From: G963704535 sp963704535
GTDB lineage: Bacteria; Chloroflexota; Chloroflexia; Chloroflexales; Roseiflexaceae
Length of the DNA stretch: 64,000 nt
Reading direction: 5' to 3'
Assembly: GCA_963704535.1 (NCBI GenBank)
Contig: OY969916.1
Coordinates: 3,100,001-3,164,000 of the forward strand
The position numbers and the translations under genes were made by a program. Positions 18,377 to 28,070 of the stretch are shown here, piece after piece (position 1 is the stretch's first letter; every line of letters starts with the position of its first letter). The notes under the pieces are model-generated. The model saw only the letters and a list, made by a program, of their open reading frames with translations. It did no database searches and was not told the origin of the DNA.

Positions 18377-21300
18377 CTATGCGTCAAAGTCGAACTCGAT
18401 TTCCAGCGGCCGCCACACCTTGTCAGCCGCCGCATCCTCGACCAGCCGAGCCTGAATCTCGCCGATCGTCAATTGATCATTCGCGCTGATCGTCTCGATG
18501 ACCTGGGCGAACCACTGAGCAAGCTGGACAATCATCCGCTCCTGGAACAGGGACCTCCGGTAGATAAGCTTCAAGACCGCGGCATGCTGATCTTCCGTAA
18601 TGCTAAACGTCAGCTTGAAATCGGCAAACAGGTTGATATCGTGTACCGCGATACGCAGGTCCGACGAGGCGATATCGGTCTGGATGCGCTGCTGGAGCTG
18701 AAACATCACGTCAAATAACGGATTCTCAGCCGCGCTGCGATCGAGATTGAGCTTATGAACCAGGTTATCGAACTGATAATCCTGATTCTCCAGCGCACGC
18801 AACACGCTCACCCTGATCTCTTGAAGCAGATCGCCCAAGCGCTTGGGGGGAGTGGGAAAGCTACGCAGAACCAGGGTATTGACGAACATACCCACGATTT
18901 TTTCCAGGCCCGCGTGGTTTCTGCCACTCGTCGGCACGCCGACGGCGATGTCGGTCTGTCCGGAAACCCTCGACAGCACGATCGCGCATGTCGTCAGGAG
19001 GACGGTGAACAGCGTGGTCTCATGCCGCTGCGCGAGCGCCCTTACGCCGCGCAGTTGCTCGCCGTCGATCACGAGATTTACCACCGACCCATCGAATGTC
19101 CCGTGCTGGCTGGGAAGCCCATCCTCCGGCAGCGACAGCCTGGGCGGGAGCGGGTGCAATTGGTTGAGCCAATAGCTCTCCTGCTGCCGCATGCGCGCTT
19201 GCGTCGCATCGCTGTGTTGCCATTCGGCGTAGTCCTTGTACTCCAGCAGGAGTGGCTCAGGCTGGCCGTGATTGTAAAACGTGACAAAGTCTTCAAAAAA
19301 GATCGCCTTCGAAAATCCATCGAAGACACTATGATGAAAATCAAACACGACGATATGATGGCGTTCGTCGATCTGGGACAGAAACACACGCATAAGTGGG
19401 GCCTGCCCGAGATCAAACGGTCGAACCAGCGACGCGATCTGGCGTGTATCCGCAGTGTCGTTGAGCGCGACATGGGCCGGCTCAACCCAGACATCATCGT
19501 GAATGATCTGGACCAACTGGCTGTCGCGTAGGGCAAACGACGTTCGCAAGCTGGAATGGCGCCGCACAAGGCACTGTAGGGCATATTCGAGGCGCCCAGG
19601 CTCGATCGCCCCGCTCAGTTCGACCACAATCGGCAGATTATACATTGTGCTGTCGGGGTTCTTCCGCTGGAGGAAGTAAATTCTTCTTTGCGCGGCGGCA
19701 AGGGTATAAAACGGCCTGGATTCGGCCGGATCAATGCTGTCCGGTGTTCTACTGGTCGCCTGCTTGATAAAAGCCGCCTGTCGCTCGATCGTATTTTCCA
19801 GCGCAATTTGCTCAAGATTGATCTCGATCTGAAATTCGTCGCTCACGCGCAGGATGAGATTCATCAAGTTGAGCGAATTACCGCCTTTCTCAAAGAAGCT
19901 CTCGTCGACGCTGACATCGTCGATCTCAAGCACTTCTTTCCAGATATCCTGCAATTGGCGCTCGATAGCATCGCGTGGCGCGACGTATTGCTCAGGTTCC
20001 GCCAGCGGATCACGCAGGGCGCTGTAGTCAATCTTTCCGTTGGCCGTGCGTGGGATCTGATCGAGGACCAGGATATACGACGGCAACATGTACTGCGGTA
20101 GCCGCTGCGATAGATCGGCCATAATAGACTGGACCAACTTCTCGTCGTGCTTATTCGCTGAGTCTTTGAGGGTGACATACGCCCAGAGCAACTGGTTGGT
20201 ATCCGATAGCTCCTTATTGACGACCACAGCCTCCTGAATAGCCGGATATTGAACCAGGTTATGCTCGATCTCCTCCAGCTCGACCCGGATGCCGCGAATT
20301 TTGATCTGGCGATCAACCCGGCCAAGCAGCTCGATATTGCCGTCGGGGAGCAGGCGACCAAGATCGCCGGTCTTATAGAGACGGTCGCTCTCGTTGTGGC
20401 TCAACGGATCAGGCACAAACCTCCCGATATTGAGAGATGCATCGTAGTACCCATGGCTCATAAAGGGCGTGCGAATATAGACTTCCCCAGTTTCATAGAG
20501 ATCGCAGACCTGCATGTTTTGATCGAAGATCAGCAATTGCGCCCCTTCGATCGGCTTGCCAATCGGTATAATCTTGCGATCTTTATCTTCCTCCTGGATA
20601 AAATAATACGCTTTCGCCAGGGTTGTCTCGGTCGGCCCATACAGATTGACCAATTGAATGCGATCCCCAAGCCGCCCGAACCAGGCGCGTAGCCGCTCAG
20701 GGCGCACTTTCTCGCCGGCCAGCAGAATATATTTCAGATGCCGATACGAGTCATCGCTCAGGAGGTCAGTGTCGATCTGGGCGAAGATACTCGGCACACA
20801 ATGGATCAGGCTGATCCGGTTTTCCTCGATCCAGCGGGTCAGTTCAACGCTATTGCGGATGAGATCGGCATCACTTGGTATACACAAACAGGCGCCCGCG
20901 CACAAGGGCATCAACGTATCTCTGAGAAAAACATCAAAACCGACATTTGTAAACTGGCTACAGCGGAAGGTACTGTCAGCCGCACATGCCTTGATCTCCC
21001 AAGTCAGGAAATGCAGCAAGCTGATATTTTTGCCAATGATCGCTTTGGGGCTGCCGGTGGAACCGGAGGTGTGATAGAGATAGACCCGATCATCGGGAGC
21101 ATATGCGATCTCGGGCCGATCGTCGCGCGGCTGTGCCGCCCGGATCGAGTCCAGTGTTGCCAGCGGAGGCAGGCTGCCGGAGGCCGGAAGCCGCGCGACC
21201 AGCGCCTGATCCGAGATGAGCAACTGGGGCTGGATCGCCTCCAGCATCGCCTCCAGCCGCTGATCAGGCAAGCCAGCCTCCAACGGCATGAACACACAGC

Positions 21301-21526
21301 CGGCCTTGAGGATGCCGATCATCGTAAGGATGACATCAAGCCGGCCACCCATAAGCACAGCGATGATCGCGTCCTGCGGGTAGCGCTCCGCAAGATAGTT
21401 GGCAATCACATTTGTTTGTCGATCAAGATCCGCATAGGTGATGGATGTGGCCCCATACTCGATCGCAACATTGCCTGGATGTTCACCAAAGGTATGATAA
21501 AGCTTATGCTGAATCACTCGCGTCAT
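18377..21526 (-). CDS. NRPS A-PCP-C, probable initiation module
   Basis: 1049 residues beginning with an A domain (no leading C), which suits a starting module. Order: A (YHTSGSTGSPKA, NLYGPTETTLA, YKTGDLGR), PCP (FFEKGGNSLNLMNL) and C (FDFHHSVFDG, intact). Pocket residues by eye D-V-R-H-L-A-L-L-A-K match no code I recognise, so the monomer is unassigned. The start ATG has GGGAGG five bases upstream. First gene of the minus-strand operon, divergent from the aminomalonyl genes that begin at 22004. The free serine A gene begins within 11 bases of its stop. Confidence 0.93.
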   Translation of the reverse strand: MTRVIQHKLYHTFGEHPGNVAIEYGATSITYADLDRQTNVIANYLAERYPQDAIIAVLMGGRLDVILTMIGILKAGCVFMPLEAGLPDQRLEAMLEAIQPQLLISDQALVARLPASGSLPPLATLDSIRAAQPRDDRPEIAYAPDDRVYLYHTSGSTGSPKAIIGKNISLLHFLTWEIKACAADSTFRCSQFTNVGFDVFLRDTLMPLCAGACLCIPSDADLIRNSVELTRWIEENRISLIHCVPSIFAQIDTDLLSDDSYRHLKYILLAGEKVRPERLRAWFGRLGDRIQLVNLYGPTETTLAKAYYFIQEEDKDRKIIPIGKPIEGAQLLIFDQNMQVCDLYETGEVYIRTPFMSHGYYDASLNIGRFVPDPLSHNESDRLYKTGDLGRLLPDGNIELLGRVDRQIKIRGIRVELEEIEHNLVQYPAIQEAVVVNKELSDTNQLLWAYVTLKDSANKHDEKLVQSIMADLSQRLPQYMLPSYILVLDQIPRTANGKIDYSALRDPLAEPEQYVAPRDAIERQLQDIWKEVLEIDDVSVDESFFEKGGNSLNLMNLILRVSDEFQIEINLEQIALENTIERQAAFIKQATSRTPDSIDPAESRPFYTLAAAQRRIYFLQRKNPDSTMYNLPIVVELSGAIEPGRLEYALQCLVRRHSSLRTSFALRDSQLVQIIHDDVWVEPAHVALNDTADTRQIASLVRPFDLGQAPLMRVFLSQIDERHHIVVFDFHHSVFDGFSKAIFFEDFVTFYNHGQPEPLLLEYKDYAEWQHSDATQARMRQQESYWLNQLHPLPPRLSLPEDGLPSQHGTFDGSVVNLVIDGEQLRGVRALAQRHETTLFTVLLTTCAIVLSRVSGQTDIAVGVPTSGRNHAGLEKIVGMFVNTLVLRSFPTPPKRLGDLLQEIRVSVLRALENQDYQFDNLVHKLNLDRSAAENPLFDVMFQLQQRIQTDIASSDLRIAVHDINLFADFKLTFSITEDQHAAVLKLIYRRSLFQERMIVQLAQWFAQVIETISANDQLTIGEIQARLVEDAAADKVWRPLEIEFDFDA

Positions 21527-21538
21527 CGCAACCTCCCT

Positions 21539-21641
21539 AGAGATTGTTTGAAAGGGGGGAGTTTGAGGGAGGTGCCCCTCAAGAATCTGCTTTCCAACGC
21601 CGATCGTAGGCGCGATATTACCCTTCTCAAACAGTTTCTGA
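21539..21641. repeat. Intergenic palindromic repeat (family B)
   Basis: Inverted ends AGAGATTGTTTGAAAGGG and its near-inverse CCCTTCTCAAACAGTTTCT around GAGGGAGGTGCCCCTC. It is located immediately upstream of the A-PCP-C gene, within the divergent promoter region between the two operons. Confidence 0.85.
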
Positions 21642-21790
21642 GTACTTCACAGGATCCCCTAGTAAGATAGCTTATCGTGAGCTGAATGTCAAAGTCGTGT
21701 TAAGCGCGCATAGATCTTGGGTCAACCCAAGCAGGAATGTGCGGGTCGTACTTCCGCAATCGGATTACGGTTTCGGATTGCGGGACCGAG

Positions 21791-21974
21791 TTTAAAATTG
21801 GGTATAATTGTTTGGGTACAGCGGGAGTGAATTATCATATAGCGTTCCTAAATGAGTCGTAAAAGGAGGTGTGGGGGAAGCCCCCATAGAAAAGCCCATC
21901 CACTTTTACAACTCAAATAGGTTTGCTATACAATCTGGTACCTTCCGCGCGAAAATTTTGCCGTTGGGTATAAT
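21791..21974 (+). promoter_or_regulatory. Duplicated TATAAT boxes flanking a family A repeat
   Basis: TTGGGTATAAT occurs at 21798-21808 and again at 21964-21974, both followed by a similar (G/C)TACAGC segment; the intervening bases are mainly a family A repeat (21837-21931). Good -10 sequences, but no convincing -35 box at the right spacing. The downstream copy is 30 bases from the start of the 22004 gene and is the likelier promoter. The rest of 21642-22003 shows nothing else. Confidence 0.5.
21837..21931. repeat. Family A palindromic repeat
   Basis: Single copy: ATATAGCGTTCCTAAATGAG at the left, CTTTTACAACTCAAATAGGT and TTGCTATA at the right, with an inner GTGGGGGAAGCCCCCA hairpin. It separates two similar TATAAT-containing segments upstream of the 22004 gene. 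Confidence 0.88.
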
Positions 21975-22003
21975 CGCTGGCTACAGCAGCAAGGAGCTTA
22001 CAT

Positions 22004-22866
22004 ATGCAGATACAACGTGTTGGCGTGATCGGCGCTGGTGTGATGGGCGTTGGTCTGAGCACCGATCTTCTTCTCCACAATATGGACTGTGTTCTCGTGG
22101 ATATATCGGAGGACATTTTAACGCAAGCAAGACGTGAGATCACACGTTTGGTTCGCTTTGCCCCATTGCTCGATCCAAATCTCCCGAAAGTCGAACTGCA
22201 ACAAGCGATAGCACGTATCCAATTCACAACCCAAATCGAGGATGTCGGCGCGTGCGACTTTATTGTCGAAAACGCAACCGAAGATTGGAGTATAAAAGAA
22301 CCGATCTATCGCCAGTTGAGTGCTATATGCCCTGAATCAGTCGTCTTCGCGGCGAATACATCCTGTATCTCGATCACAAAAATCGGTGCTGCTACAGACC
22401 GCCCCCATAACGTTATCGGCACTCACCTTATGAACCCGGTGTATCTTAAAACAAGCGTGGAGGTTATTAAGGGCTATCACACCTCCGATACGTGTATTCA
22501 CCAGACGAATCTCTTGCTCGAACAGTTAGGCAAGGAGGCGATTATCGTCAATGATCTACCGGGTTTTGTGTCGAATCGCATATCGCACCTGTTCATGAAC
22601 GAAGCCGCATTTGTAGTTCAAGATGGCGTGGCCTCACCAGAGCAGGTTGATGCTATCTTTAAAAAATGTTTTGGCCACAAAATGGTCCGCTCGAAACGGC
22701 TGACTTGATCGGCCTTGACACAGTGGTTGCTTCACTTGATGTGCTCTACCAGAGCTATCAAGATTCAAAGTTTCGGTGCTGCCCATTGCTGCGAAAAATG
22801 GTCGATGCTCAACTGCTGGGCAAAAAAACCGGCAGAGGATTTTATACCTACCAAAGTAATCTGTAA
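22004..22866 (+). CDS. 3-hydroxyacyl-CoA dehydrogenase-like protein (ZmaG-like), frameshifted
   Basis: Rossmann N terminus VGVIGAGVMGVGLSTDLLLH (GxGxxG), the HAD signature NTSCISITKIG and GTHLMNPV (catalytic His), and NDLPGFVSNRI. The first frame ends at 22708, but the conserved C-terminal part GPLETADLIGLDTV through GKKTGRGFYTY continues in the next frame to 22866. One extra G (ATGG to ATGGG near 22685) restores GHKMGPLETADL. In zwittermicin A the homologous ZmaG oxidises the ACP-bound hydroxyl of the seryl or glyceryl group on the way to aminomalonyl- or hydroxymalonyl-ACP. AAGGAG is eight bases upstream of the ATG. First gene of the plus-strand operon. Confidence 0.88.
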
Positions 22867-22911
22867 GAGACTGTCTACGGGATTCAGACGCAATAGAAAG
22901 GGGATGCTCAA

Positions 22912-23151
22912 TTGACAGAGCAGATAGCAGGAAAAGTGTGCGAGTATATCATCCTGCATACCAATGTCGATATGCTTGATTACGAGACGGATATCTTTGA
23001 GTCTGGGCTTGTCAACTCTTTGTTCGCGATCGAGCTTATGACATTTTTGGAACGCCAATTTGCGATCAAAGTAACCATGAGCGATCTCGATATGAAGAAT
23101 TTCAATACTGTTCAGCATGTAGCCCAATTTGTCGAACGAAAGCTTCAGTGA
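22912..23151 (+). CDS. Free acyl carrier protein (ZmaH/FkbJ-like)
   Basis: 79 residues, the size of a free ACP. The attachment site reads SGLVNSLFAIEL, with the serine for phosphopantetheine in the G-x-V-x-S-L pattern of the extender-unit ACPs (ZmaD/ZmaH, FkbJ), not the DSL of fatty-acid ACP. It should carry the seryl group while it is oxidised to aminomalonyl. The start is a TTG with AAAGGGG eight bases upstream; the ATG at 22904 is out of frame. It lies between the two dehydrogenases. Confidence 0.88.
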   Translation: MTEQIAGKVCEYIILHTNVDMLDYETDIFESGLVNSLFAIELMTFLERQFAIKVTMSDLDMKNFNTVQHVAQFVERKLQ

Positions 23152-23159
23152 GGTGCCCG

Positions 23160-24344
23160 ATGATCGAGTTCCTTGCCGAGGAGCAACAGCGTCGCTATTC
23201 GGAATTTTGTAGCTTTGCGGAGCGCTATGTCACCCCGTTCGCCAGCCAATGGGAAGCAGAAGAGATGATACCACACGGTATCGTTGACCAACTGGCCGCC
23301 GCCGGCTACCTCGGCTGTATGATGCCCGGCGAGTTCGGCGGCAACGGCTGGGACAGCCTTACCTACGGGATATTTATCGAGGCTCTCGCAAAATCAAGCA
23401 CATCGCTCAGTGGGTTATGCAATGTTCATACGATGGTGCTCCACACATTGTTGAAGTGGGGCACCCCGCAGCAAAAGCAGACCTGGCTGCGCCCGCTGGC
23501 ACAAGGCGAGGCGCTCGGAGCATTTGCGCTCACCGAGCCGGATGCCGGCAGCGATATGAGTGGGATCAGAACGGAATGTTCGTACGTCGATGATGGCCTG
23601 GTGATCAATGGCACAAAACGATGGATCACCTTTGGCGGGCTTGCGGATGTGTTTGTGGTCTTCGGGAGGCTCAAAGATCACGACGATGCCCCGGTCGCCT
23701 GCCTGGTGGAAAAAGGCGCTCCTGGCCTAACGATTGCTCCGATCCCGCACATGCTTGGCTTCAAGGCCAGCCATCTGGCGGAGTTGCGATTTGTCAACTG
23801 CCGCATACCGCGCGACCAGATCATCGCCAAACCTGGCTTTGCGTTTTCGTATGTCGCCCCATATGCCCTGGATTTCGGCCGCATCTGTGTCGCGTTTACG
23901 GCCCTCGCCATCCTCCACGGCTGTCTGGAGCAGTGCAGCGACCACGTGCTCAATCGGCAGGCTTTTGGGGCACGGTTGATCGATCAGAGCACGATCAAAG
24001 CAATGATCACCAGCATGGGAGTCGACTACGAAGCCGCAAGCCACCTGTGTATCAGCGCCTGTCATCTCAAAGACACGCATATGCCAGGCTCAAGCGAGAA
24101 GATCATGATCGCCAAGTATTTTACCAGCAGGGCCGCGCATCGCCATGCTGATAATGCCGTGCAGATCCTCGGCGCGCGAGGCTGTAATGAACAATCTCCA
24201 GTTGCCCGCTACAACCGTGACTCAAAAATTCTGGAGATTATCGAAGGAAGCACCCAGATCCACGAAATGATTCTGGGCAACAGTTTCGCGAAAAAGTATC
24301 GCCGGCGCCAGGCTCGGCTTTCTAGCGGGGAGCAGGGCAGTTGA
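23160..24344 (+). CDS. Acyl-CoA dehydrogenase-family oxidase (ZmaI/FkbI-like)
   Basis: 395 residues, the normal length for the family. FALTEPDAGSDMSG and KRWITFGGLADVF are the flavin-contact segments, and QILGARGCNEQSPVARYNRD with EIIEGSTQIHEMILG is the C-terminal signature. FAD enzymes of this type (ZmaI/ZmaE, FkbI) oxidise an ACP-bound aldehyde intermediate in extender-unit formation. ATG 23160 is chosen because AGGTG lies five bases ahead; the GTG at 23148 would overlap the ACP gene. Followed after 15 bases by an NRPS gene. Confidence 0.9.
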   Translation: MIEFLAEEQQRRYSEFCSFAERYVTPFASQWEAEEMIPHGIVDQLAAAGYLGCMMPGEFGGNGWDSLTYGIFIEALAKSSTSLSGLCNVHTMVLHTLLKWGTPQQKQTWLRPLAQGEALGAFALTEPDAGSDMSGIRTECSYVDDGLVINGTKRWITFGGLADVFVVFGRLKDHDDAPVACLVEKGAPGLTIAPIPHMLGFKASHLAELRFVNCRIPRDQIIAKPGFAFSYVAPYALDFGRICVAFTALAILHGCLEQCSDHVLNRQAFGARLIDQSTIKAMITSMGVDYEAASHLCISACHLKDTHMPGSSEKIMIAKYFTSRAAHRHADNAVQILGARGCNEQSPVARYNRDSKILEIIEGSTQIHEMILGNSFAKKYRRRQARLSSGEQGS

Positions 24345-24359
24345 GCCGAGGAGCAGATA

Positions 24360-26927
24360 ATGGCCGAACACAATCCGGGCCTGCCGTACAGCACGATAGA
24401 AGCGCACCAATACTGGATGGGTAAGCTGGAAGACTGTCCAATCGAGTACGATCTTTTTACTGATTTTGCGCGGTCCACAGATTATGAACCCCAAGCCGCT
24501 CATTTTGCGATCGATGATGGATTGCGCCAGCGGATAGTGAGCGTGTCAAAAGGCAATCCGATCGCCATCTTTGTCGTATTAGTGTCGTGCTTCAAAATCA
24601 TGCTGTATAAACTGAGCGGCAATCGTGATATTACAATTGTGACGCCGGCACATCAAGATGGGAAAGTGGCCGATGGTTTTGTGCTCTTACGAGATGTTTT
24701 ACACGAAAGTATGGCCGGCAAGGAGTTCATCAATGCGGTTAAGCAAACGGTCATCGACGGGTATAAATATCAGAATTATCTTATTTCAAAAACCGTTCGC
24801 CCGGTAAGGTCGGTGTATAAGATTGGCAATTATCAGGTGCTGTTTGCTATGCAGGACCTCCATCAGCATACCGGTGCGGATGGAGTCAATGACATAAAAA
24901 ATGATATTAAGGTATTTATCAACAGTAGCCATGATGGCCTTGCGTTTGACGTGATATTCAACAATAAAGTTTACACAAGACATTCAATCATTTCCCTCAT
25001 GGATTGCTTTAACGATATTGTATACCAGGTACTACAGGATTTGCATGTGGCAATCGCCGACATACCACTCATGCGCGAGGATGGGCGGAGAAAGATTATC
25101 GAGCATTTCAATACTACCGAGGTACCGCTTCAGCAGTCGCTGACACTCGACAGACTAGTGGAAGAGCAGGCCGCAAAGACACCGCTGGCGAGTGCGCTTA
25201 GCGCGCTCGGCGCGGCAGATAGTGTCGAGAAATCGCTGAACTACCGCGAATTGAGCGAGAAATCCAATTATGTCGCCAACCTCCTGCGGGCACAGGGTGG
25301 AGGAGAAGGTGACATCATCGCCATCATCGGGGAGCGAACGATTGAAACGGTGATCTGTATGCTGGCGGTGCTTAAGGCCGGCGCCGCCTTTCTGGTCATT
25401 CCGCCAAGCCTGCCGGAAGAGCGCCGCGCCTACCTCCTGGCGGACAGCGATGCGCGCCTGACCCTGGTGACAGACCCGTCCCAAACTCCCCTGCGACCTT
25501 CCAGAGCCCTGGCAGTGCTGGATGCCGCGGCTATTCCCGGCACCCCTACACTGGACCATGGGCCACGAACCACGACGGCAGTTGCTTACGTCATGTACAC
25601 ATCCGGTTCAACCGGAAAACCGAAGGGTGTACTGATTGAGCACCGATCGATCGTCAATACGATCACATGGCGGAGATCGTGGTATTCCTTCAGCCCGAAC
25701 GATGTGGTCTTACAGATTCCATCGTTCTCATTCGACAGCTCGATCGAAGACATCTTTACGGCCCTGGCGTCCGGGGCGCGTCTCCTGCTGATTGAAGATC
25801 AGTACCGCCTCGACCTCGCCTACCTGAAACGGGCGCTACCCCACAACAAGGTTACCCATTTTCTGATCACGCCAGGCTACTACCGGCTGCTCCTCACCCA
25901 CCTGCCCGAGTCGTTTAGGGGCCTGCGGGTCGTTACGCTGGCCGGGGAGCATTTTCCCGCCGACCTGGTGGTCCAGCATGTGGCCCGCCTGCCCGGCGTC
26001 GAGCTGGATAATGAATATGGGCCGACCGAGAACAGTGTTTGTAGCACCGTCTACAGGTTTAGCCCGCTTGATCTGGATGTTCGCATCGGCAAGCCCATCG
26101 ACAATGTGCGCTGCTATATTGTGAACCAAGAGGGCCACCTGATGCCCACCGGCATACCCGGCGAGTTGTGCGTCGCCGGGGTCGGCCTGGCGCGCGGCTA
26201 TCTCAACCAGCCCGAGCTTACCAGTCACGTCTTCAAGCCCAGCGCCTACCTGCCCGAAGATCGCCTGTATTGGACAGGTGATCGGGCAAAGTGGCTGGGA
26301 GACGGCAATATCGTGTTTCTTGGTCGGCAGGATGATCAGGTTAAGGTGCGCGGTTTTCGGATCGAGCCGGCCGAGATCGAGGCCATGATCAGGGAGATCG
26401 AGGGCGTAACCGATGCAGCCGTCGTGGTCGTGCCCACCGATGAGCAGCCGATCTATGGCTTCTTCACCGCCGGTGAAGCGATCACCCCACACTCAATCAA
26501 AGACCATCTCGTACAGCGGTTGCCATATTACATGGTCCCCGCGCAGGTCTTTCAGCTCGATTACATCCCGCTGACCATCCACGGGAAAGTCGACCGGCTG
26601 CTGCTGCGGGAACTTGCGCCGCTGGCTCCGGTGGTGGGCGCACAGGGCGCGTTGGAGGAGCGTTTGGTCGAGCTATGGGCCGAGTGTTTAAAGCTCGACC
26701 GAAGCCGCGTGAGCGTTGTGGCGGATTTCTTCGACCTCGGAGGCCATTCGCTGAATGCGGTTGTTCTGGTTGAGCGCATCCAACATGAATTTCATTGTCA
26801 ACTGCCATTGACCGAGCTGTTGGAGCAGTCGACGATCCGGCATGTCGCACAGTACCTTCAGACATTGGTCGATGCGCCTGACGGCACGATGAAAGGGACG
26901 GTAGCGGGTGGTGATCGATATCTTTGA
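24360..26927 (+). CDS. NRPS with half a condensation domain, then A-PCP
   Basis: 855 residues. The first ~240 residues resemble only the C-terminal lobe of a C domain (HQYWMGKLEDCPIEYD onwards); there is no HHxxxDG, so this lobe cannot catalyse condensation by the usual mechanism. Then A (YTSGSTGKPKG, NEYGPTENSVC, YWTGDRAK) and PCP (FDLGGHSLNAV). Pocket residues by eye D-S-E-L-T-A-E-V-C-K are not a code I can assign. GAGGAG precedes the ATG at normal distance, so the short N terminus looks like the genuine start. Its 3' end overlaps the next BtrH-like gene by 20 bases. Confidence 0.88.
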   Translation: MAEHNPGLPYSTIEAHQYWMGKLEDCPIEYDLFTDFARSTDYEPQAAHFAIDDGLRQRIVSVSKGNPIAIFVVLVSCFKIMLYKLSGNRDITIVTPAHQDGKVADGFVLLRDVLHESMAGKEFINAVKQTVIDGYKYQNYLISKTVRPVRSVYKIGNYQVLFAMQDLHQHTGADGVNDIKNDIKVFINSSHDGLAFDVIFNNKVYTRHSIISLMDCFNDIVYQVLQDLHVAIADIPLMREDGRRKIIEHFNTTEVPLQQSLTLDRLVEEQAAKTPLASALSALGAADSVEKSLNYRELSEKSNYVANLLRAQGGGEGDIIAIIGERTIETVICMLAVLKAGAAFLVIPPSLPEERRAYLLADSDARLTLVTDPSQTPLRPSRALAVLDAAAIPGTPTLDHGPRTTTAVAYVMYTSGSTGKPKGVLIEHRSIVNTITWRRSWYSFSPNDVVLQIPSFSFDSSIEDIFTALASGARLLLIEDQYRLDLAYLKRALPHNKVTHFLITPGYYRLLLTHLPESFRGLRVVTLAGEHFPADLVVQHVARLPGVELDNEYGPTENSVCSTVYRFSPLDLDVRIGKPIDNVRCYIVNQEGHLMPTGIPGELCVAGVGLARGYLNQPELTSHVFKPSAYLPEDRLYWTGDRAKWLGDGNIVFLGRQDDQVKVRGFRIEPAEIEAMIREIEGVTDAAVVVVPTDEQPIYGFFTAGEAITPHSIKDHLVQRLPYYMVPAQVFQLDYIPLTIHGKVDRLLLRELAPLAPVVGAQGALEERLVELWAECLKLDRSRVSVVADFFDLGGHSLNAVVLVERIQHEFHCQLPLTELLEQSTIRHVAQYLQTLVDAPDGTMKGTVAGGDRYL

Positions 26928-27939
26928 GCGTGTCCACGAATATCACGACGACTATGAGGCATTTTGCAATCAGAACTGTATTCGCCAGCTATTAGCGTAT
27001 TACAATGTGCCGTTCGCCGCGCTATTCATCAATTCGGCGCTGAGTTTGTCTTTGATTGAGAAAGGTGATACGCCTGCCGCCTATGATCTGACATACGATA
27101 AGCACCCTGTTTTGCCGGCATACCTCGACAACGTTACCATCCATACGCCGCTCAACTGTACGGTCGAGGAGGTTTGGCAGGAGAACAAGCAGCGTATGCG
27201 GGCGGGCGTGCCGATTATTACTGGGGTCGATATTTTCTATCTTCCCTACACCCCATCCTTCCAGAAGTACCACAGTAGCCATAGTGTGATCTTATGCGGC
27301 TGTTCGGATGACGCGGCAACACTCATTGATGTGTACCAGTGGACATTCAAGGGTAATGTTCCCCAAAGTAGCTTTTTAGCCGCTCGATCATCGACGTGCC
27401 CCAAAGATATCGGGCCATATAGCGGCTCACCGATCGATAATGTCTGGATCGAAGTGGCCCCAGGCGGCTGGCAGGCTGACCCGCGCTCACTACTGCATAC
27501 GACGCTCGGCCTGACACTTGAGCAGTACTACCATCGCGATGTCGATCCGACCGGCCGCATCTTTTATGGCGTGGCCGCGCTGCACAAAATCGCCGAACTG
27601 GTCGCCGAGTACCAGGCCGTGTATCTCGCCGGCAACTCGGAAGCGCTGGGCGTCTTGCGCCTCGCCTTGCTATTCGCCTATACCAGGCTCAAGCTGTTCA
27701 GGCACTACCTGGTGGTGTCGGCACAGTTCATCGAACTGCCGGCCCTGCACCAGGTCACACACCAGGTCACGCAGGATATTCAGCGTTGGGATGTGCTGAT
27801 GCGCCTGGTGCTCAAGGGGATGTATCTCAAAGAAGCGGCCCTGTACACGAAGATTGTCCAGCATCTGCAAGAAGTGATACAGGCCGAGGAACGACGTTAC
27901 AATGGGCTGCGCGCGTTGATGGCGGCGGTTCAGACTTGA
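26908..27939 (+). CDS. BtrH-like protein, copy 2
   Basis: 343 residues, divergent member. The cysteine is in AFCNQNCIRQLLAYY, the histidine in HSSHSVILCGC and the acid in IDVYQW, matching the order seen in the other two copies. The C-terminal half is helical and similar in layout to copy 3. It overlaps the preceding A-PCP NRPS, so production is coupled and the PCP of that NRPS is a plausible acyl donor. GTG start at 26908 (or 26911); the ribosome site is weak. Function by family: transfer of a carrier-bound acyl or aminoacyl group; the acceptor is unknown. Confidence 0.65.
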   Translation: MVIDIFERVHEYHDDYEAFCNQNCIRQLLAYYNVPFAALFINSALSLSLIEKGDTPAAYDLTYDKHPVLPAYLDNVTIHTPLNCTVEEVWQENKQRMRAGVPIITGVDIFYLPYTPSFQKYHSSHSVILCGCSDDAATLIDVYQWTFKGNVPQSSFLAARSSTCPKDIGPYSGSPIDNVWIEVAPGGWQADPRSLLHTTLGLTLEQYYHRDVDPTGRIFYGVAALHKIAELVAEYQAVYLAGNSEALGVLRLALLFAYTRLKLFRHYLVVSAQFIELPALHQVTHQVTQDIQRWDVLMRLVLKGMYLKEAALYTKIVQHLQEVIQAEERRYNGLRALMAAVQT

Positions 27940-27965
27940 CAAAAACCCGGCCATCTAGGTACACT
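27936..27965 (+). promoter_or_regulatory. Sigma-70-type promoter upstream of BtrH-like copy 3
   Basis: TTGACA at 27936-27941 and TACACT at 27960-27965, 18 bases apart, overlapping the stop codon of the previous gene and about 105 bases before the chosen start at 28071. It could start a transcript for the BtrH3/PqqD-like/peptide-array segment separately from the aminomalonyl genes. Confidence 0.55.
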
Positions 27966-28070
27966 GACACCTGTAGCATATTACCCATGACGCCAGCGGT
28001 GTACCTGATGACGGAGCAAAGCGGCCCTATCAGCTATGGTTATGTCAATTTTCGAAAAGGATACGACAGC

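Noticed and set aside
22004..24344. Methoxymalonyl-ACP pathway
   Set aside because: The FkbH-type glyceryl loader and an O-methyltransferase next to these genes are missing, while a free serine-activating A enzyme is present; aminomalonyl fits better.
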